The notes under the pieces: model-generated
Database searches by the model: none
What the model was told of the DNA's origin: nothing
The model's input: only the letters and a program-made list of their open reading frames with translations
Shown here: positions 36,601-46,151 of the stretch, piece after piece
How positions within the stretch are numbered: position 1 is the first letter of the stretch
How the letters are laid out: every line of letters starts with the position of its first letter
Source of the DNA: Maniola hyperantus
Taxonomy: Eukaryota > Arthropoda > Insecta > Lepidoptera > Nymphalidae
Reading direction: 5' to 3'
Assembly: GCF_902806685.2 (NCBI RefSeq)
Contig: NC_048543.1
Span: 9,706,106-9,770,105 of the forward strand
DNA length: 64,000 bases
Program-made: the position numbers and the translations under genes

Positions 36601-39600
36601 TTATAATAAGTGGGTATCTTGTTTTGGGATATGTCAAAGTTATTGACTCGCAGTCAATCCCAGTGCATTCCGAAACTTATGTTCACTTTCACTTCACTAA
36701 AAGGCACTTTAAAGAAACACTTTACTAACCTTATTCGTTTCTTCTTATTTTTCTTGCGTATTTCTCAATTTGAGACTGCGCACTTCTTTTCGGCATGGTG
36801 CTCGGAAGGCGCGTGCGATAGTTACCGCGCACAAAAAAGGAATGAGCTAAAGCCGAGGCGTCGTAGTGGGGGCGAGTACGCCGGAAATACGTTTTGAATT
36901 GTTTTAAAATAAATCTTTAAAATTGTGCGAGGTTACCAAGTAAATAGGGAAACTACAGTGTATAAAATCATATATGAATAATGAAGCAACGAATGTATAA
37001 TTGAAAATTGTACCCCATAAGGGGGTGAAATAGAGGTTTGAAGTTTTGTGTAGACCACGCGGACGAAGTCGCGAGCATAAGCTAGTCATATTATATATCG
37101 ACTAGCGAGCCGGGGCGGCTTTGCGCGGGAAGCTTATTAGTTTTCGTAGGTATCTCTAATTTTATTGAAAATAAAATATAGCCTATGTTACTCAGGAATA
37201 ATTTAGCTTTCTACTGGTGAACGAATTTTAAAAATCAGTTCAGTAGTTTCAGAGATTACCCCTTACAAATAAACTTATAAACTTTACCTCTTCATAACAT
37301 TAGTATAGTGTGGAGTGCCTTTACCACAGATTAATATGGCTATTAGGTGTCTTTAGGTGGTGGTTTGTACCATCACCTATAGACGCCTAATAGCTTGACA
37401 CCCACGATCGCCAAGCTTAGGCAGTTGCTTAGGTTAAAAGTCGGTTCCGCACATTGTCTTAATTATGTGACTTTTGAGTCCACCAATCACAACTAAGTAT
37501 TCTCCCTGTCCCCCACCAACATTTTACGATTTTGTTTTTATGCAAAACCTTGTACCTATATGCATACTCTTGGTATAGGTTGAATTCTCTGTGGGTTCGA
37601 GAGATTTAAAAAATAGATTTTTTATTCAAATAATATTTTACAAGTGTTTTTGAATCGTTAAAAGAATCTACAACTAGTTAGGAATAATGATATTCCTACC
37701 GATAAGAACCAGCAAGAAACTCGACGGTTGCTCTTTGCAAATGTTCAATTTACAACAATGGGACTGATTCTGAGCACAACCTAATTTTAGAGTATTCGCT
37801 TCCTCTTCTTACTAATGTAATATGAAAAGGACAGATGCAGTTTGACAGTTTTAAATTTAATTTTTAGATAGCAAAACCCGTGATTTGAGCGCACAGTCGC
37901 GAGCCTACTGTTTAAATTTGTAGCGTGCACTAAAATTTAGAGTCTTTAAATGTAAAGTTCATGTTCTGTCCCTTTTTAGCATTGTTAAAAAGAAAAGGAT
38001 GCAGATACTCTAAATTTAGTTAAGAGAAAGACAACGGAATCGGTGCCAGTATTATACCATTTTGTACCTATAAGTATAATTGCAGTCCCGCGCATTGCTA
38101 CAGCGATTTTTCTACGATTTTATTAAAGTAGTTTTGAGTACCAATACTACCAATACTTTTAGGGTTCGAGATTTCAAGTATTAGAAACTTAGAAAGCATA
38201 GAATATATTACAAAGCATGATAATAATATCCATACTTCCATACTAATATTATCACAAATGCGAAATTGTGTATGTTTGTCTGTCTGTCTGCTAGCTTTTG
38301 ACGGCCCATCCGTTTAACCGACTTGTTCGAAATTTGGTACAGAGATAGCTTGCATCCTGGGGAAGAAAATACCTAGGCTACTTTTTATCCCGGAAAATCG
38401 AAGGGATTTTAAAAACTTAAATCCACACGGAAGAAGTCGCGGGTATCATCTAGTTATTAATATAATACCTTCGTTTTTTCAGTACAAGGCCTCATGGTCT
38501 CCGTCCTCCCATGTTTGAAGGCGGATGTGCTGCAAGATTCATATGTGCCCACGTAGTTGCCGTGAAGTAGATGATATGCTGCCTAAAAATATTTTTTTTA
38601 TGGATTTATTTATCAAAATAATCCCAGAAGAGGCATAGGATCTGTCTTAAAAAGTTAAAACTATGTACATTGTAAATCAACTAGAGCCAAGTTTTTTTGG
38701 TTAATACCTTACATATAAAGTACTTAATGTAAAAAAGACAAAGAAAGATAGACTCGCCATCACACATGTTAAGTATAAATAAAACTGTAGTGTTTTCTAT
38801 CATCAAAAACCAAAACAGATTTGACTCCGCTCAACAAGGGTTGTGAGCCACGAGTGGAGTGAGAGAGAGAAAGAGGAGAGAGACGCCTGAAAAAGGTCAA
38901 AGGATACTTTAATCCCAGGAAAATATTATCTCGGTTTCTACAGAATGTTCCAAAAATATTTAAATCCACGCGGACGAAATTGCGACTTAATTCTGTATAC
39001 ATATAAGTGCGCGCAAAACAAATTGTCCAATCTGAAGTTGCAGTATGGTCACGGTAATGTTATAAGCAGTATTCCAACTTCATACAAACTGGCGAAACAC
39101 GAGCTATACCTACGCGCCTCGATCTCGCGGTGCGCTCGCGGTGCAGCCAGTCGCGACTGTGCCGCAGTGACGAACGGACGGTGTTTTGTTTTTTAATAAC
39201 CGCGCGATTTTTTCACTAAAAATAAGTTCAAGTACATATTTAATATGACAAGTACATATTTAAACACAAAGTAGGCAAATGACAAGTACATATTTAAACA
39301 CAAAGTAAGCAAATGTATGTTTACGTACCGCGCTGCTGTTGGTATTTATTTCAAAGATACGGCCGAGTTACATTACTGTATAGATAACATTACCGTGGTA
39401 TGGTGCTTAGCACAGGTCACAGACTGAGAATTAAATACACAAGCCCGGCTGAGATCTGTTTGTGTATAATGCGCAGTCATATGGCCTCGTGTTCAGATTG
39501 GACCACTTGTTTTGTACGCATTTCAATTAATAAAATTACTATTAATGAAATACCTGAAAACTGAGTTGCATTATACAATCGGGGCTGACTTTGAACTTTT

Positions 39601-42600
39601 TGCAAGCTTCTTTCGTTAGACCTTCATATAAAATGTAATCTATGCTCAATGAATTGCACCAATCGCTGTAATCTTTCCTGGCCTTTTCCACAAAACTCTT
39701 TGATTTGTCATCTAAGTTGAACTCTAAAAAAACCACGATTCCTATAAGTATTTACCCATACTTATATTATAAACTAGATGCCCCGGCGAACTTCGTACCG
39801 CCTAACAGTCGATTATTTTTCAGGCAACTTTTTTAAATTTTTTCTCCGTAAGAACCATCCTGGTACTTCAAAGAATATTATAAAAAAAGAATTAGCGAAA
39901 TCGGTTCAGCTGTTCTCGAGATTTGCGATCAGCAACACATTTACCGATTCATTTTTATATATAGAGATGTGAAAGTATGTGTCTGGCTGCTAGCTTTATA
40001 TAGATTATCTGTTTAATCTATTCAGACAGATACAGAGATAGCTTGTACCATGGGGATATAGGCTACATTTTGTCCTGGAAAAAATCAGAGTTTCCACAAG
40101 ACTCAAAAAACCTAAATCCAGGTGTCCAACAGTCCACTATTCTGGCCAAGTGCAGATTGGCAGCCTTCACACACCTTTGAGAATATTATGGAGAGAACTA
40201 ACATGCATGCAAGTTTTCTCAAGATGTTTTTCTTCACCTTTAAAGCAAGTAATATTTATTTGCTTAAAAGGCACCTAACTCCGAAAAGTGAGAGGTGCGT
40301 GCCCGGGATCGAACCCCCGACCTCCGATTACAAGACGGGCGTACTAACCACTAGGCTATTACAGCTTTATAGCTTAAAACTCACATAACTTCGAAAAGTG
40401 TACGGCTTACCTGAGGTCGGACCCCCGACCCCCAGTATGAGAGGCAGACATCTTAACCATTAGAGTATCACCGGTTTCTTGCACTTACCTAATTTTTTTA
40501 CTGTGATTTGTTTATCTGAGGGTGTATTTTCGGGCCCTATAAAAGGCTTAGCAGTAGTTTCTGTATAGATGTCCTGGAAAAACCTGAGTACGGCAACACC
40601 ATCCCCCCACGAGTGCTCAAAGTTAATACCAGACACACCATCCTTGGTGACAATGAGACTGAGCGACTTGTCAAACCAACTGAAAATAAGTAATCATTTT
40701 TAATTTAATTTCAGTAGTTAACCTGTGTCTATAGTAAGCGACAGGTTGAGATGGCAATCGGCGAGGTAACGTTCTGCACGCCTCATAGCCCCCGCGCTAA
40801 CCGGCGGGGTGATTACGTAAAAACGTTGCAGTCGCGACAGCAACGCGACAGCAGTAGCAATCCGATAGTTCATTTGCTGTCTCTCTTCTTCTTATTTTGC
40901 TTTGTGGCTACTGCTGTCTCTCTCTAGCCGGACGTTTGACAGCAATGATCGCGAGATTTACGCCTGTCGCAAGCCTGTCACGAGATAGGTACGTAATCAA
41001 TCACCCCGCCGCGCCGGTGTGGGCGAGCGCGGGTGTGCGAGGTGTCCCCCCGCCTCATACTCCGATTGCCATCTCAATTCTCAACATCGCCTCGCGGACA
41101 ATACTTTAATGTGATTTCAAGAAAATACATTGAGGATTAACTGGACCATTACACAGGTAGCATGTAAAAAAACACGTGAAAAACCTTTTCATTATGTAAC
41201 ACTTCTAAAAAGTTTAAAATTATTACATATTAATCCCTTTTTATTTTATAAATTTCGCACGCACATGGGTCATCGACCTGAGCTAAGACGCTAAAGAATG
41301 TGCGAGCGAGAACACTCGCATTGCTGCGTACTAGAAAGAGAAAAACATTTAGTTATATCAATGTAGCAAATGATTGTGAGAAAATTGACTTTTTGATTTT
41401 GAATTGATTGAACCCACGGGTTTAACGGAAAGTCAATTTCAATATCAGCGATATTTCATTTTCCTCTCATGGAGTAATTAAGGCAATAATGCAATGGGCA
41501 GAGTTGGAATATACTTTTCGGATTTCTTTCTACCCCTGAGCATTGCCCTATTGAGGCTTTAATAATTACCTGTTACACCCATCTGTATGTAAATAATGCG
41601 CCAATAGTTTATGTTTATTATCATCAATGCAAACATCATCAAGCACTAAATTAAATATTGCAGTGTCAATTTTCCGTAATACTTCTTGATTGCCAGTCTC
41701 CTCCAAATGTGTCCTCTGATTGGCCCATTCGTCCCTGTTCTGAGTAGTCAAAACTCCCAAGGGAAAATCAGCTTTTGAATTGTCATTTAGGATTTGTGCC
41801 AAATTGCCATGTATTTCTGCAGGTGATAATAGATTACCTGAAAGTATGAAAGTGTAACATTTGAGCATTTTGTTTTATTTATTACTAGCTGATGCCCGCG
41901 ACTTCGTACGCGTGGATTTAGGTTTTTAAAAATCCTGTGGGAACTTTTAAAATTTCCCAGGATAAAAAGTAGCCTATGTCTTTCCCCGGGTTGCAAACTA
42001 ACCTCTGTACCAAATTTCGTCAAAATCGGTTGAACCGTTAAGCCGTGAAAAGCTAGCAGACAGACAGACACACTTCCGCATTTATAATATTAGTATGGAC
42101 TAGATGATGCTTGCGACTTAGTCCACGTGGATTTAGGTTTTTAAAAATCCTGTGGAAACTCTTTGATTTTTTCGCATAAAAGTAGCCTATGTCCTTCCCC
42201 GGGATGCAAAATTTCGTCAAAATCGATCAAAAAGACAGACAGACAGAAAGACAGACACACTTTCGGATTTATGATATTAGTATGGTTTATAAGTGTATTC
42301 AAAGGATTATGATTTTCAGATTAGCACTTTGGTTTGGACTGTCCATTATTATAATTAATCGTCCAGGTCAAGTAAAGTTTTGAAATATTTTTTAAATACA
42401 TACCAAAAATTGCGGGACCGGCAGAATTCGAACCTGTCTCCTAGGATCGCACCCGACGCGCGACGCTCTGACCGCTAAGCCACGTTTCGCTTGCTGCCAG
42501 TGACAAAATTTGTGATAATATGTATGTTCACTCAGTACCGAAGCGAAAGAGCTGCATGGTAATATGGGCCCTTGGAAGTTGGAAGTAGTTTCGATAACTG

Positions 42601-44686
42601 CAGTGTCGCTACTAGATGGCAGTCAGTTAACAGTCGCTTCAGTACTGAGTACTGAACATGCATATCACAAATTTCATCACTGGCAGCAAGCGAACCGTGG
42701 CTTAGCGGTCAGGGCGTCGGGCACGATCCCAGGAGACGCAGGTTCGAATCCTGCCGGTTCCGCAATTTTTGATATGTATTCAAAAATTATTTAGAAATTT
42801 CCTTGAAGTGTAGGTAAAAACACTATTATTAAATTATAAATATAGTAAGGAAGGTTTTTATTTTGTATTGTACTTCAGTCCATGGAATAGATAAACATAT
42901 CCAGACAAAGCCAGGGTGGGTCAACTAGTAAATAAAATTAAAATATTACCGTCCATGTCCAATACATCAAAGACATAAAAATTGCCATTCTTCTGCACAA
43001 CAACATGGTTGCATGTTGGATCTCTGAGGATTTTGTCCTTGTTTAACATAGGGATGCGAGTGGCATTAAACAACCCAGTGAATTGACTCATATCAAGTGG
43101 AAATGCTTTGAATAAATATGCTCCATACCTGAAATTATTATACAATTATTTACTTATATTACAATGATTATAATTTTTAATTTGTATAACATTTACATAA
43201 ATGTATACTGTATATTCTTGCAAGTAAAATATTGCATTTTATTTCATTTACTTAATAATTTAATCACATAGAGTAACTACACGCATAGCTCTCTAGTCTC
43301 TCCATCGCTTGTTAAGCGTGTTGGGGTCGCAAGGTGCTGGAATACCTCCCACTAGGTGACTAGGGACGGACGACATGACGCGATTCGCAGGGAGCCGCTG
43401 GATTCAGGCGGCGCAACACAGTGGCGTGTGAATTATTTGTCTCTCTGTCTGTCTGTCTGCTAGCTTTTCACGGCTCACCCGTTTAACCGATTTTGATAAA
43501 ATTTGGTACAGAGATAGCTTGCATCCCGGCAAAGGACAGAGGCTACTTTTGATCCCGGAAAATAAAAGAGTTCCCACGGAATTTTTAAAAACCTACATCT
43601 ACACGTACGAAGTCGCAGACATCAGCTAGTAATTGAATAAAACTGTAACTTGTTGCTACAGTCTCCTAGTTTTGTTCAGGTGGACTTTTACTACTGCAGG
43701 ATTTAAACCTGCACTTCATGATCAACCCATCGATGGCTCACTACAGAGCACCTCTTAGAGTGAGAAGGGTTTTGGCCATAGTCTACCATGCTGGCCAAGT
43801 ACGGATTGGAGACATTACACACCTTTGAGAACTTTATGGGGAACTCTCAGGCATGCAGGTTTCCTCACCATGTTTTCCTTCACCGTCACAGCAAGTGATA
43901 TTTAAATACTTAAAAATGCACATATCTCTGAGAAGTTAGACATACATGCCCGGGATTGAACCCCCAACCTCTGATTAGGGGTAGATGTCCTAACCACCAA
44001 GGTATCACAGCTTCCTGCACCAACTAATGCAAATTTTTAGAGATAGTGGATGTGGTAAATACTAACCAAGATAAGCTTGCTGGCAGTAACCCAGTTACAG
44101 TTCTGAATAACTGAGTGTTACTTTTTTTCGGTTGTAGGTGATATACTTCAGGTTCGAGTATCTCTTCTCTTAGTGATAACATAAATCTAACTGCGCTTAC
44201 TAATAAGTTTGTAGCTCTGACCAACTGGTTGTTATATTCTGGCCTTACATCATTCTGCATTACAAGGAAGGCATTGTAATTAATCGGTAACGCCACTCGA
44301 TCTCTTAAATATAGATCAAACCAATAATCTGATATGTAACTTGTATGCTTGTTGTATTTATCCTTCGAAATAAGTTTAGCTTGCAATTGTTTTCCTTCAT
44401 TTGCCACAAAATTACTAGTCCTCTCTAGCGCTTCATTAAACTGGCCATCATTTAGAAGCGGTCGTAGTGCGTTTAAATAACGCTTCCGAGTTTTATCTAA
44501 TTCAGGTATAGGAAGTCGTGGCAGGGACTTTTGAAAATGGAATGTGGGCACCTTGCTTCTTTGTAAATATTGATAGTTTAAATCCTTTACAATAATTCCC
44601 TTGCTAGCAAAACTTCGCACTTTAAACTTGGCTACCGATACGTTACGATATGAAATGTGGTTTAACTTTAGCATTTTATGAAGCAT
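30699..44686 (-). CDS. CPT2: Carnitine O-palmitoyltransferase 2, mitochondrial
   Basis: The enzyme of the mitochondrial inner membrane's matrix face turns acylcarnitines and CoA into acyl-CoA and free carnitine, completing fatty acid import for beta-oxidation. Eight exons on the minus strand: 44067-44686, 42950-43128, 41570-41837, 40489-40679, 39554-39723, 38469-38582, 31447-31748 and 30699-30825. All have GT-AG borders and sum to 657 codons, giving 656 residues (human CPT2 is 658). The N-terminus is basic and without acidic residues early on, fitting a mitochondrial presequence; an in-frame Met at residue 5 is an alternative start. The catalytic histidine is in FEHSWGDG (His378), and the substrate-site block is YESCSTSAFKHGRTETMRP. 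The end is ALNKSFVDITKILSE. Intron 6 (6.7 kb) holds the DIRS elements, and other introns are mostly repeats. It is divergent from the CD98hc-like gene. Confidence 0.95.
30841..31075 (+). repeat. Dispersed element, family E1, in CPT2 intron 7
   Basis: It begins 'tcaagtgtgagtcggactcg' and ends with the 'gtacggaactctaaaaatta' motif, with 'cacgagagaagttcgccc' and 'ttgacagacggacg' inside. A relative lies at 49745-49985 and end fragments at 48665-48730 and 62610-62650. The type is common in Lepidoptera and might be a mariner-related non-autonomous element; class not established. Confidence 0.5.
31155..31230 (+). repeat. SINE-like S2, 3' fragment
   Basis: Only the 3' part is present: 'ttcttagactgcatcttcac', then 'ggtgagatcgcagtcaaggg' and an AT-rich tail. 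It lies in CPT2 intron 7. Confidence 0.6.
31299..31427. mobile_element. MITE, family E, next to CPT2 exon 7 donor
   Basis: The inverted ends are 'ggtcgagatggcaatcgggg' and its complement, extended on the right by 'ctgtcgcggactata'. Three relatives lie at 40730-41104, 51116-51260 and 60094-60223. The element ends about 19 bases from the splice donor of CPT2 exon 7. Confidence 0.75.
31772..31908 (-). repeat. Dispersed element, family A, split by DIRS insertion (left part)
   Basis: The tail with TGAC microsatellite and the 'ggacggatcgggctggaaat' block run up to 'gctaagaaaggattttaaa', where the DIRS-type sequence starts. The missing half of the same element ('aagggggtgaaatagaggtt' to 'gcgagcataagctagt') resumes at 37003-37086. 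Confidence 0.7.
31909..32250. mobile_element. Miniature DIRS-derived element with perfect 70-bp inverted ends
   Basis: Arms 31909-31978 and 32181-32250 are perfect reverse complements. Each arm contains a nested palindrome (gaacttc-caagt-gaagttc). The next 112-129 bp (to 32104) is an exact reverse complement of the right end of the neighbouring 4.7 kb DIRS element (36841-36969). The element therefore seems to consist only of DIRS-type terminal sequence with the coding interior deleted. No open frame. Confidence 0.65.
32485..33680 (-). pseudogene. DIRS tyrosine recombinase, broken
   Basis: The minus-strand frame at 33320-33580 has 'SLSDSTVKSLKLWWQYC', resembling the N-terminal core-binding part of DIRS recombinases. 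The frame at 32485-32682 has ADVIIRTIRKTTGW and then FAQFYNR, the usual C-terminal block with the candidate catalytic tyrosine at 32542-32544. Frameshifts and stops separate the pieces, and the middle part is hard to read. Confidence 0.65.
34200..35432 (-). pseudogene. DIRS reverse transcriptase, broken
   Basis: The minus-strand frame from 35432 reaches GRLTHFYDCWLKIT and GTYLFLTPKPNGNKRLV, the N-terminal portion of DIRS/Ty3-like reverse transcriptases. Further on, after a frame change, come YGFNGLPFGL and REVLAYLRNRGF followed by the catalytic YLDD at 34649-34660. At least one frameshift lies between PFGL and the YLDD block. The left limit is approximate. The GC-rich stretch near 35284-35470 is the low-complexity linker before this domain. 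Confidence 0.7.
35680..36021 (-). pseudogene. DIRS Gag-like frame
   Basis: A 113-codon frame ends just upstream of the reverse transcriptase region, in the position where DIRS elements have Gag. It includes 'LQAPKLNAEPRYWTW' and 'NRGIDLLLK'. The assignment rests mainly on position. It is probably incomplete at its N-terminus. Confidence 0.5.
36268..36676. repeat. Three tandem copies of a ~134-bp unit
   Basis: The unit begins around 'ggtcatcgttggagactcgc' and contains 'ttattgactcgcagtcaatc' and 'gcattccaaaacttatgtc'. Starts are near 36270, 36404 and 36538, with a few substitutions between copies; the first lacks about 12 bp ('cattggtcgtac' region). They lie inside the DIRS element, upstream of its Gag-like frame. 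Confidence 0.8.
37003..37086 (-). repeat. Dispersed element, family A, split by DIRS insertion (right part)
   Basis: It continues the element broken off at 31908: 'aagggggtgaaatagaggtt', then 'ccacgcggacgaagtcgcga' and the 'gcataagctagt' end. Confidence 0.7.
37755..38065. mobile_element. MITE-like element, distant family G relative
   Basis: The outer parts are imperfect inverted repeats ('atgggactgattctgagcac' against the complement of 'gacaacggaatcggtgcc'), and 'tttagagta'/'tactctaaa' blocks pair further in. It resembles 9636-9794 in its ends. It lies in CPT2 intron 6. Confidence 0.45.
38233..38457 (+). repeat. Dispersed element, family B
   Basis: A near-complete copy from 'atactaatattatcacaaat' through a CTGT microsatellite to 'aagtcgcgggtatcatctag'. 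It ends 12 bases before the donor border of CPT2 exon 6 (38469). Confidence 0.7.
39777..39962 (-). repeat. Dispersed element, family C
   Basis: It begins 'gatgccccggcgaacttcgt' and ends 'accgattcatttttatatat', the reverse orientation of 21058-21253. It lies in CPT2 intron 4 and is followed by a family B-like scrap to about 40125. Confidence 0.65.
40150..40375 (-). repeat. tRNA-derived SINE, family S1, minus copy
   Basis: In reverse complement it has the S1 head ('agcctagtggttagtacgc', B-box-like 'gggttcgatcccgggc') and body. A second S1 head scrap follows at about 40385-40475. It lies in CPT2 intron 4. Confidence 0.7.
40730..41104. mobile_element. MITE, family E, interrupted by a second MITE
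   Basis: The outer ends match family E ('gacaggttgagatggcaatc' on the left, 'ccgattgccatctca' on the right). The copy is about 230 bp longer than its relatives because another inverted-repeat element with ends 'ggcggggtgattacgta' and 'tacgtaatcaatcaccccgc' is inserted at about 40803-41012. It lies in CPT2 intron 3. Confidence 0.65.
41886..42284 (-). repeat. Two adjacent family B elements in CPT2 intron 2
   Basis: The first (41886-42098) runs from 'agctgatgcccgcgacttcg' to 'cttccgcatttataatatta', and the second (42099-42284) repeats the same order from 'ctagatgatgcttgcgactt' to 'tttcggatttatgatattag'. They are a tandem pair in the same orientation, likely one inserted at the end of the other. 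Confidence 0.65.
42395..42795. repeat. Inverted pair of tRNA-like elements (foldback)
   Basis: The left arm (42395-42545) and right arm (42640-42795) are imperfect reverse complements. The right arm reads, on the plus strand, 'gtggcttagcggtcagggc' then 'gcaggttcgaatcctgccg', which mimics A- and B-boxes of a tRNA. The outer flanks also pair ('cataccaaaaattgcggga' with 'ccgcaatttttgatatgta'). It lies in CPT2 intron 2. Confidence 0.65.
43325..43425 (+). pseudogene. LINE C-terminal scrap
   Basis: It has 'aaggtgctggaat' and 'cgcagggagccgctggattc', matching the order of the better preserved piece at 5109-5223, but with deletions and stops. It lies in CPT2 intron 1. Confidence 0.45.
43432..43632 (+). 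repeat. Dispersed element, family B
   Basis: It runs from a CTGT microsatellite through 'cacggctcacccgtttaacc' to 'acgaagtcgcagacatcagc'. It lies in CPT2 intron 1. Confidence 0.65.
43715..44012 (-). repeat. tRNA-derived SINE, family S1, minus copy
   Basis: It includes the tail-side block 'gatcaacccatcgatggctc', the 'ctcactctaagaggtgctct'-type body in reverse complement, and a degraded head around 43945-44012. It lies in CPT2 intron 1, ending about 55 bases from the exon 1 donor. Confidence 0.7.
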
Positions 44687-46151
44687 TAAATAGTAATTGT
44701 TAACTTCGGTAAAAACACAATAAGTAAAGCTCTTAGAAATTAAGTAACAATGAGTATAATATAATCACTACGTGGTAAATAGCACAGACTACAGTGTATA
44801 TAGGGAGGTAAATAGTATAAACTATAAATAAAAATACAAAAAAAATTAAAACTTCTATTCTGACGTTGACAGTTGAAACCACAGACCAATGTTGAAACGA
44901 TGTTGACCATAGAGTAAAGTTTGTTTACTTTAGTTTAGAGTAAAGTTTAGTCTTATTGTGGACTACATGCTTGCGCAAACACAAACAGCAAGAATGTTTG
45001 TGTTTGCATGTAGCACTGGCAACACAGATTGAATTGATGTCTGTGGCCCTACCGCGGTTGTTTGACAGCTACAATGTCACGATCGGAATAATCTCAGTAG
45101 GGCGATTGTCTAAAACCTGCATCAATCATTATTACAATCTCAATTGTTCTGATTGGCTGAATTTGTACCATTATTGTTGCAACAATGCATTGTAGCCAAT
45201 AGTGAGCGAGCATTAACCAATCAGAGATGATTGCGGTCGTGACATTGTAGCTGTCAAACAACCGCGGTAGGGCCACTGATTGGTTAATGCTCGCTCACTA
45301 TTGGCAACAATGTTGCTCATTGTTGCAACAAGAATCGCACAAATTCAGCCGATCAGAACAATTGAGATTGTAATAATGATTGATGCAGGTTTTAGACAAT
45401 CGCCCCGCTGGTCCACTGGCCTTATAAATGATTAAAACGTAGTGATTATATACTCTTTGGATTATACTACAAGATTGGCATTTGGCAATCAGTGCTTCAA
45501 AAATGGTTCCAAAAATATCAGCAGCCACAACAATCAACATCGCCACTACAGACCATCCATTGTAACTTTTCCCCTGACGTTGCAGAACGTTACGACCAAC
45601 GACCGTACGAATGCAGTGGCATTGAGCATAGATAACACATATCTATATTCTCTATGGTTTTCAAAAGTTTAAGTGACAGCGATTTTGAAGTGTTTTTTAA
45701 AATTTGAATTACATAAAATCCGTGATTAAAAATCCATACCTATTCTATCTATTCTCTAATTCTTAATAATTAATTTAATTTATTTGTGTTTCATTTTTTC
45801 CGTAAAAGATAATTTAAGTTTACGCTATTTTGTCGGCAGCCGAAATCCGAATGCCGACTCGGTATCAGTCGAATGTCGACACTAGTTCTGACATAATTGA
45901 TGGCGTTGCTCTGACCTTTTGACTTTAATGTCAGCAGCAGGTAGCAGTGGCTGGGTTCATAACATTCCTAACATTTTTGTCATTTATTTTATTAATAGAC
46001 CACATCAGCACAGTGCACACACAGAGTACATTGAATATACGTCAGCACACGAGTCACGACGATCTTGAAAACGATGTTCTGCTGAGGTTATTTAATTTTA
46101 TGTGTGAATTTATTTCATAACGATAGCGGCGTAATATCTAAAATAATTAAA
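44687..46151. promoter_or_regulatory. Divergent intergenic region of CPT2 and the CD98hc-like gene
   Basis: The two start codons (44686 minus, 46152 plus) are 1465 bp apart and point away from each other, so this interval must hold both promoters and both 5' leaders, unless either has a distant leader exon. A compound foldback element fills 45042-45415. No TATA box or initiator could be assigned with confidence. Confidence 0.55.
45042..45415. mobile_element. Compound foldback/MITE in the CPT2-CD98hc promoter region
   Basis: The outer arms of a first element pair perfectly over their first ~30 bases: left 'ggccctaccgcggttgtttg' (about 45044) with its complement ending near 45277. Inside and beyond, a second set pairs: 45103-45215 ('cgattgtctaaaacctgcat' and so on) is the inverted counterpart of 45280-45410. 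The whole is about 370 bp of sequence able to fold on itself in two ways. Confidence 0.7.

Larger units (their letters stand above)
32252..37000 (-). mobile_element. DIRS-type tyrosine-recombinase retrotransposon, decayed, in CPT2 intron 6
   Basis: The element is bounded by 48-bp perfect inverted terminal repeats, 32252-32299 and 36953-37000. Inverted rather than direct terminal repeats, plus a tyrosine recombinase in place of an integrase, define the DIRS order. Reading on the minus strand, it has a Gag-like frame (35680-36021), a reverse transcriptase region (about 34200-35432, YLDD at 34649-34660) and a tyrosine recombinase region (32485-33680). All frames are broken by stops and frameshifts, so this copy cannot make its own proteins. 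A 134-bp tandem repeat occupies the presumed leader near the right end. Confidence 0.8.

Noticed and set aside
36268..36676. CRISPR-like array
   Set aside because: The repeats are long direct tandem units without unique spacers, inside a eukaryotic retrotransposon.
46104..46151. Upstream extension of the CD98hc-like frame
   Set aside because: It opens only at a GTG; the first ATG at 46152 is the better start in a eukaryotic gene.
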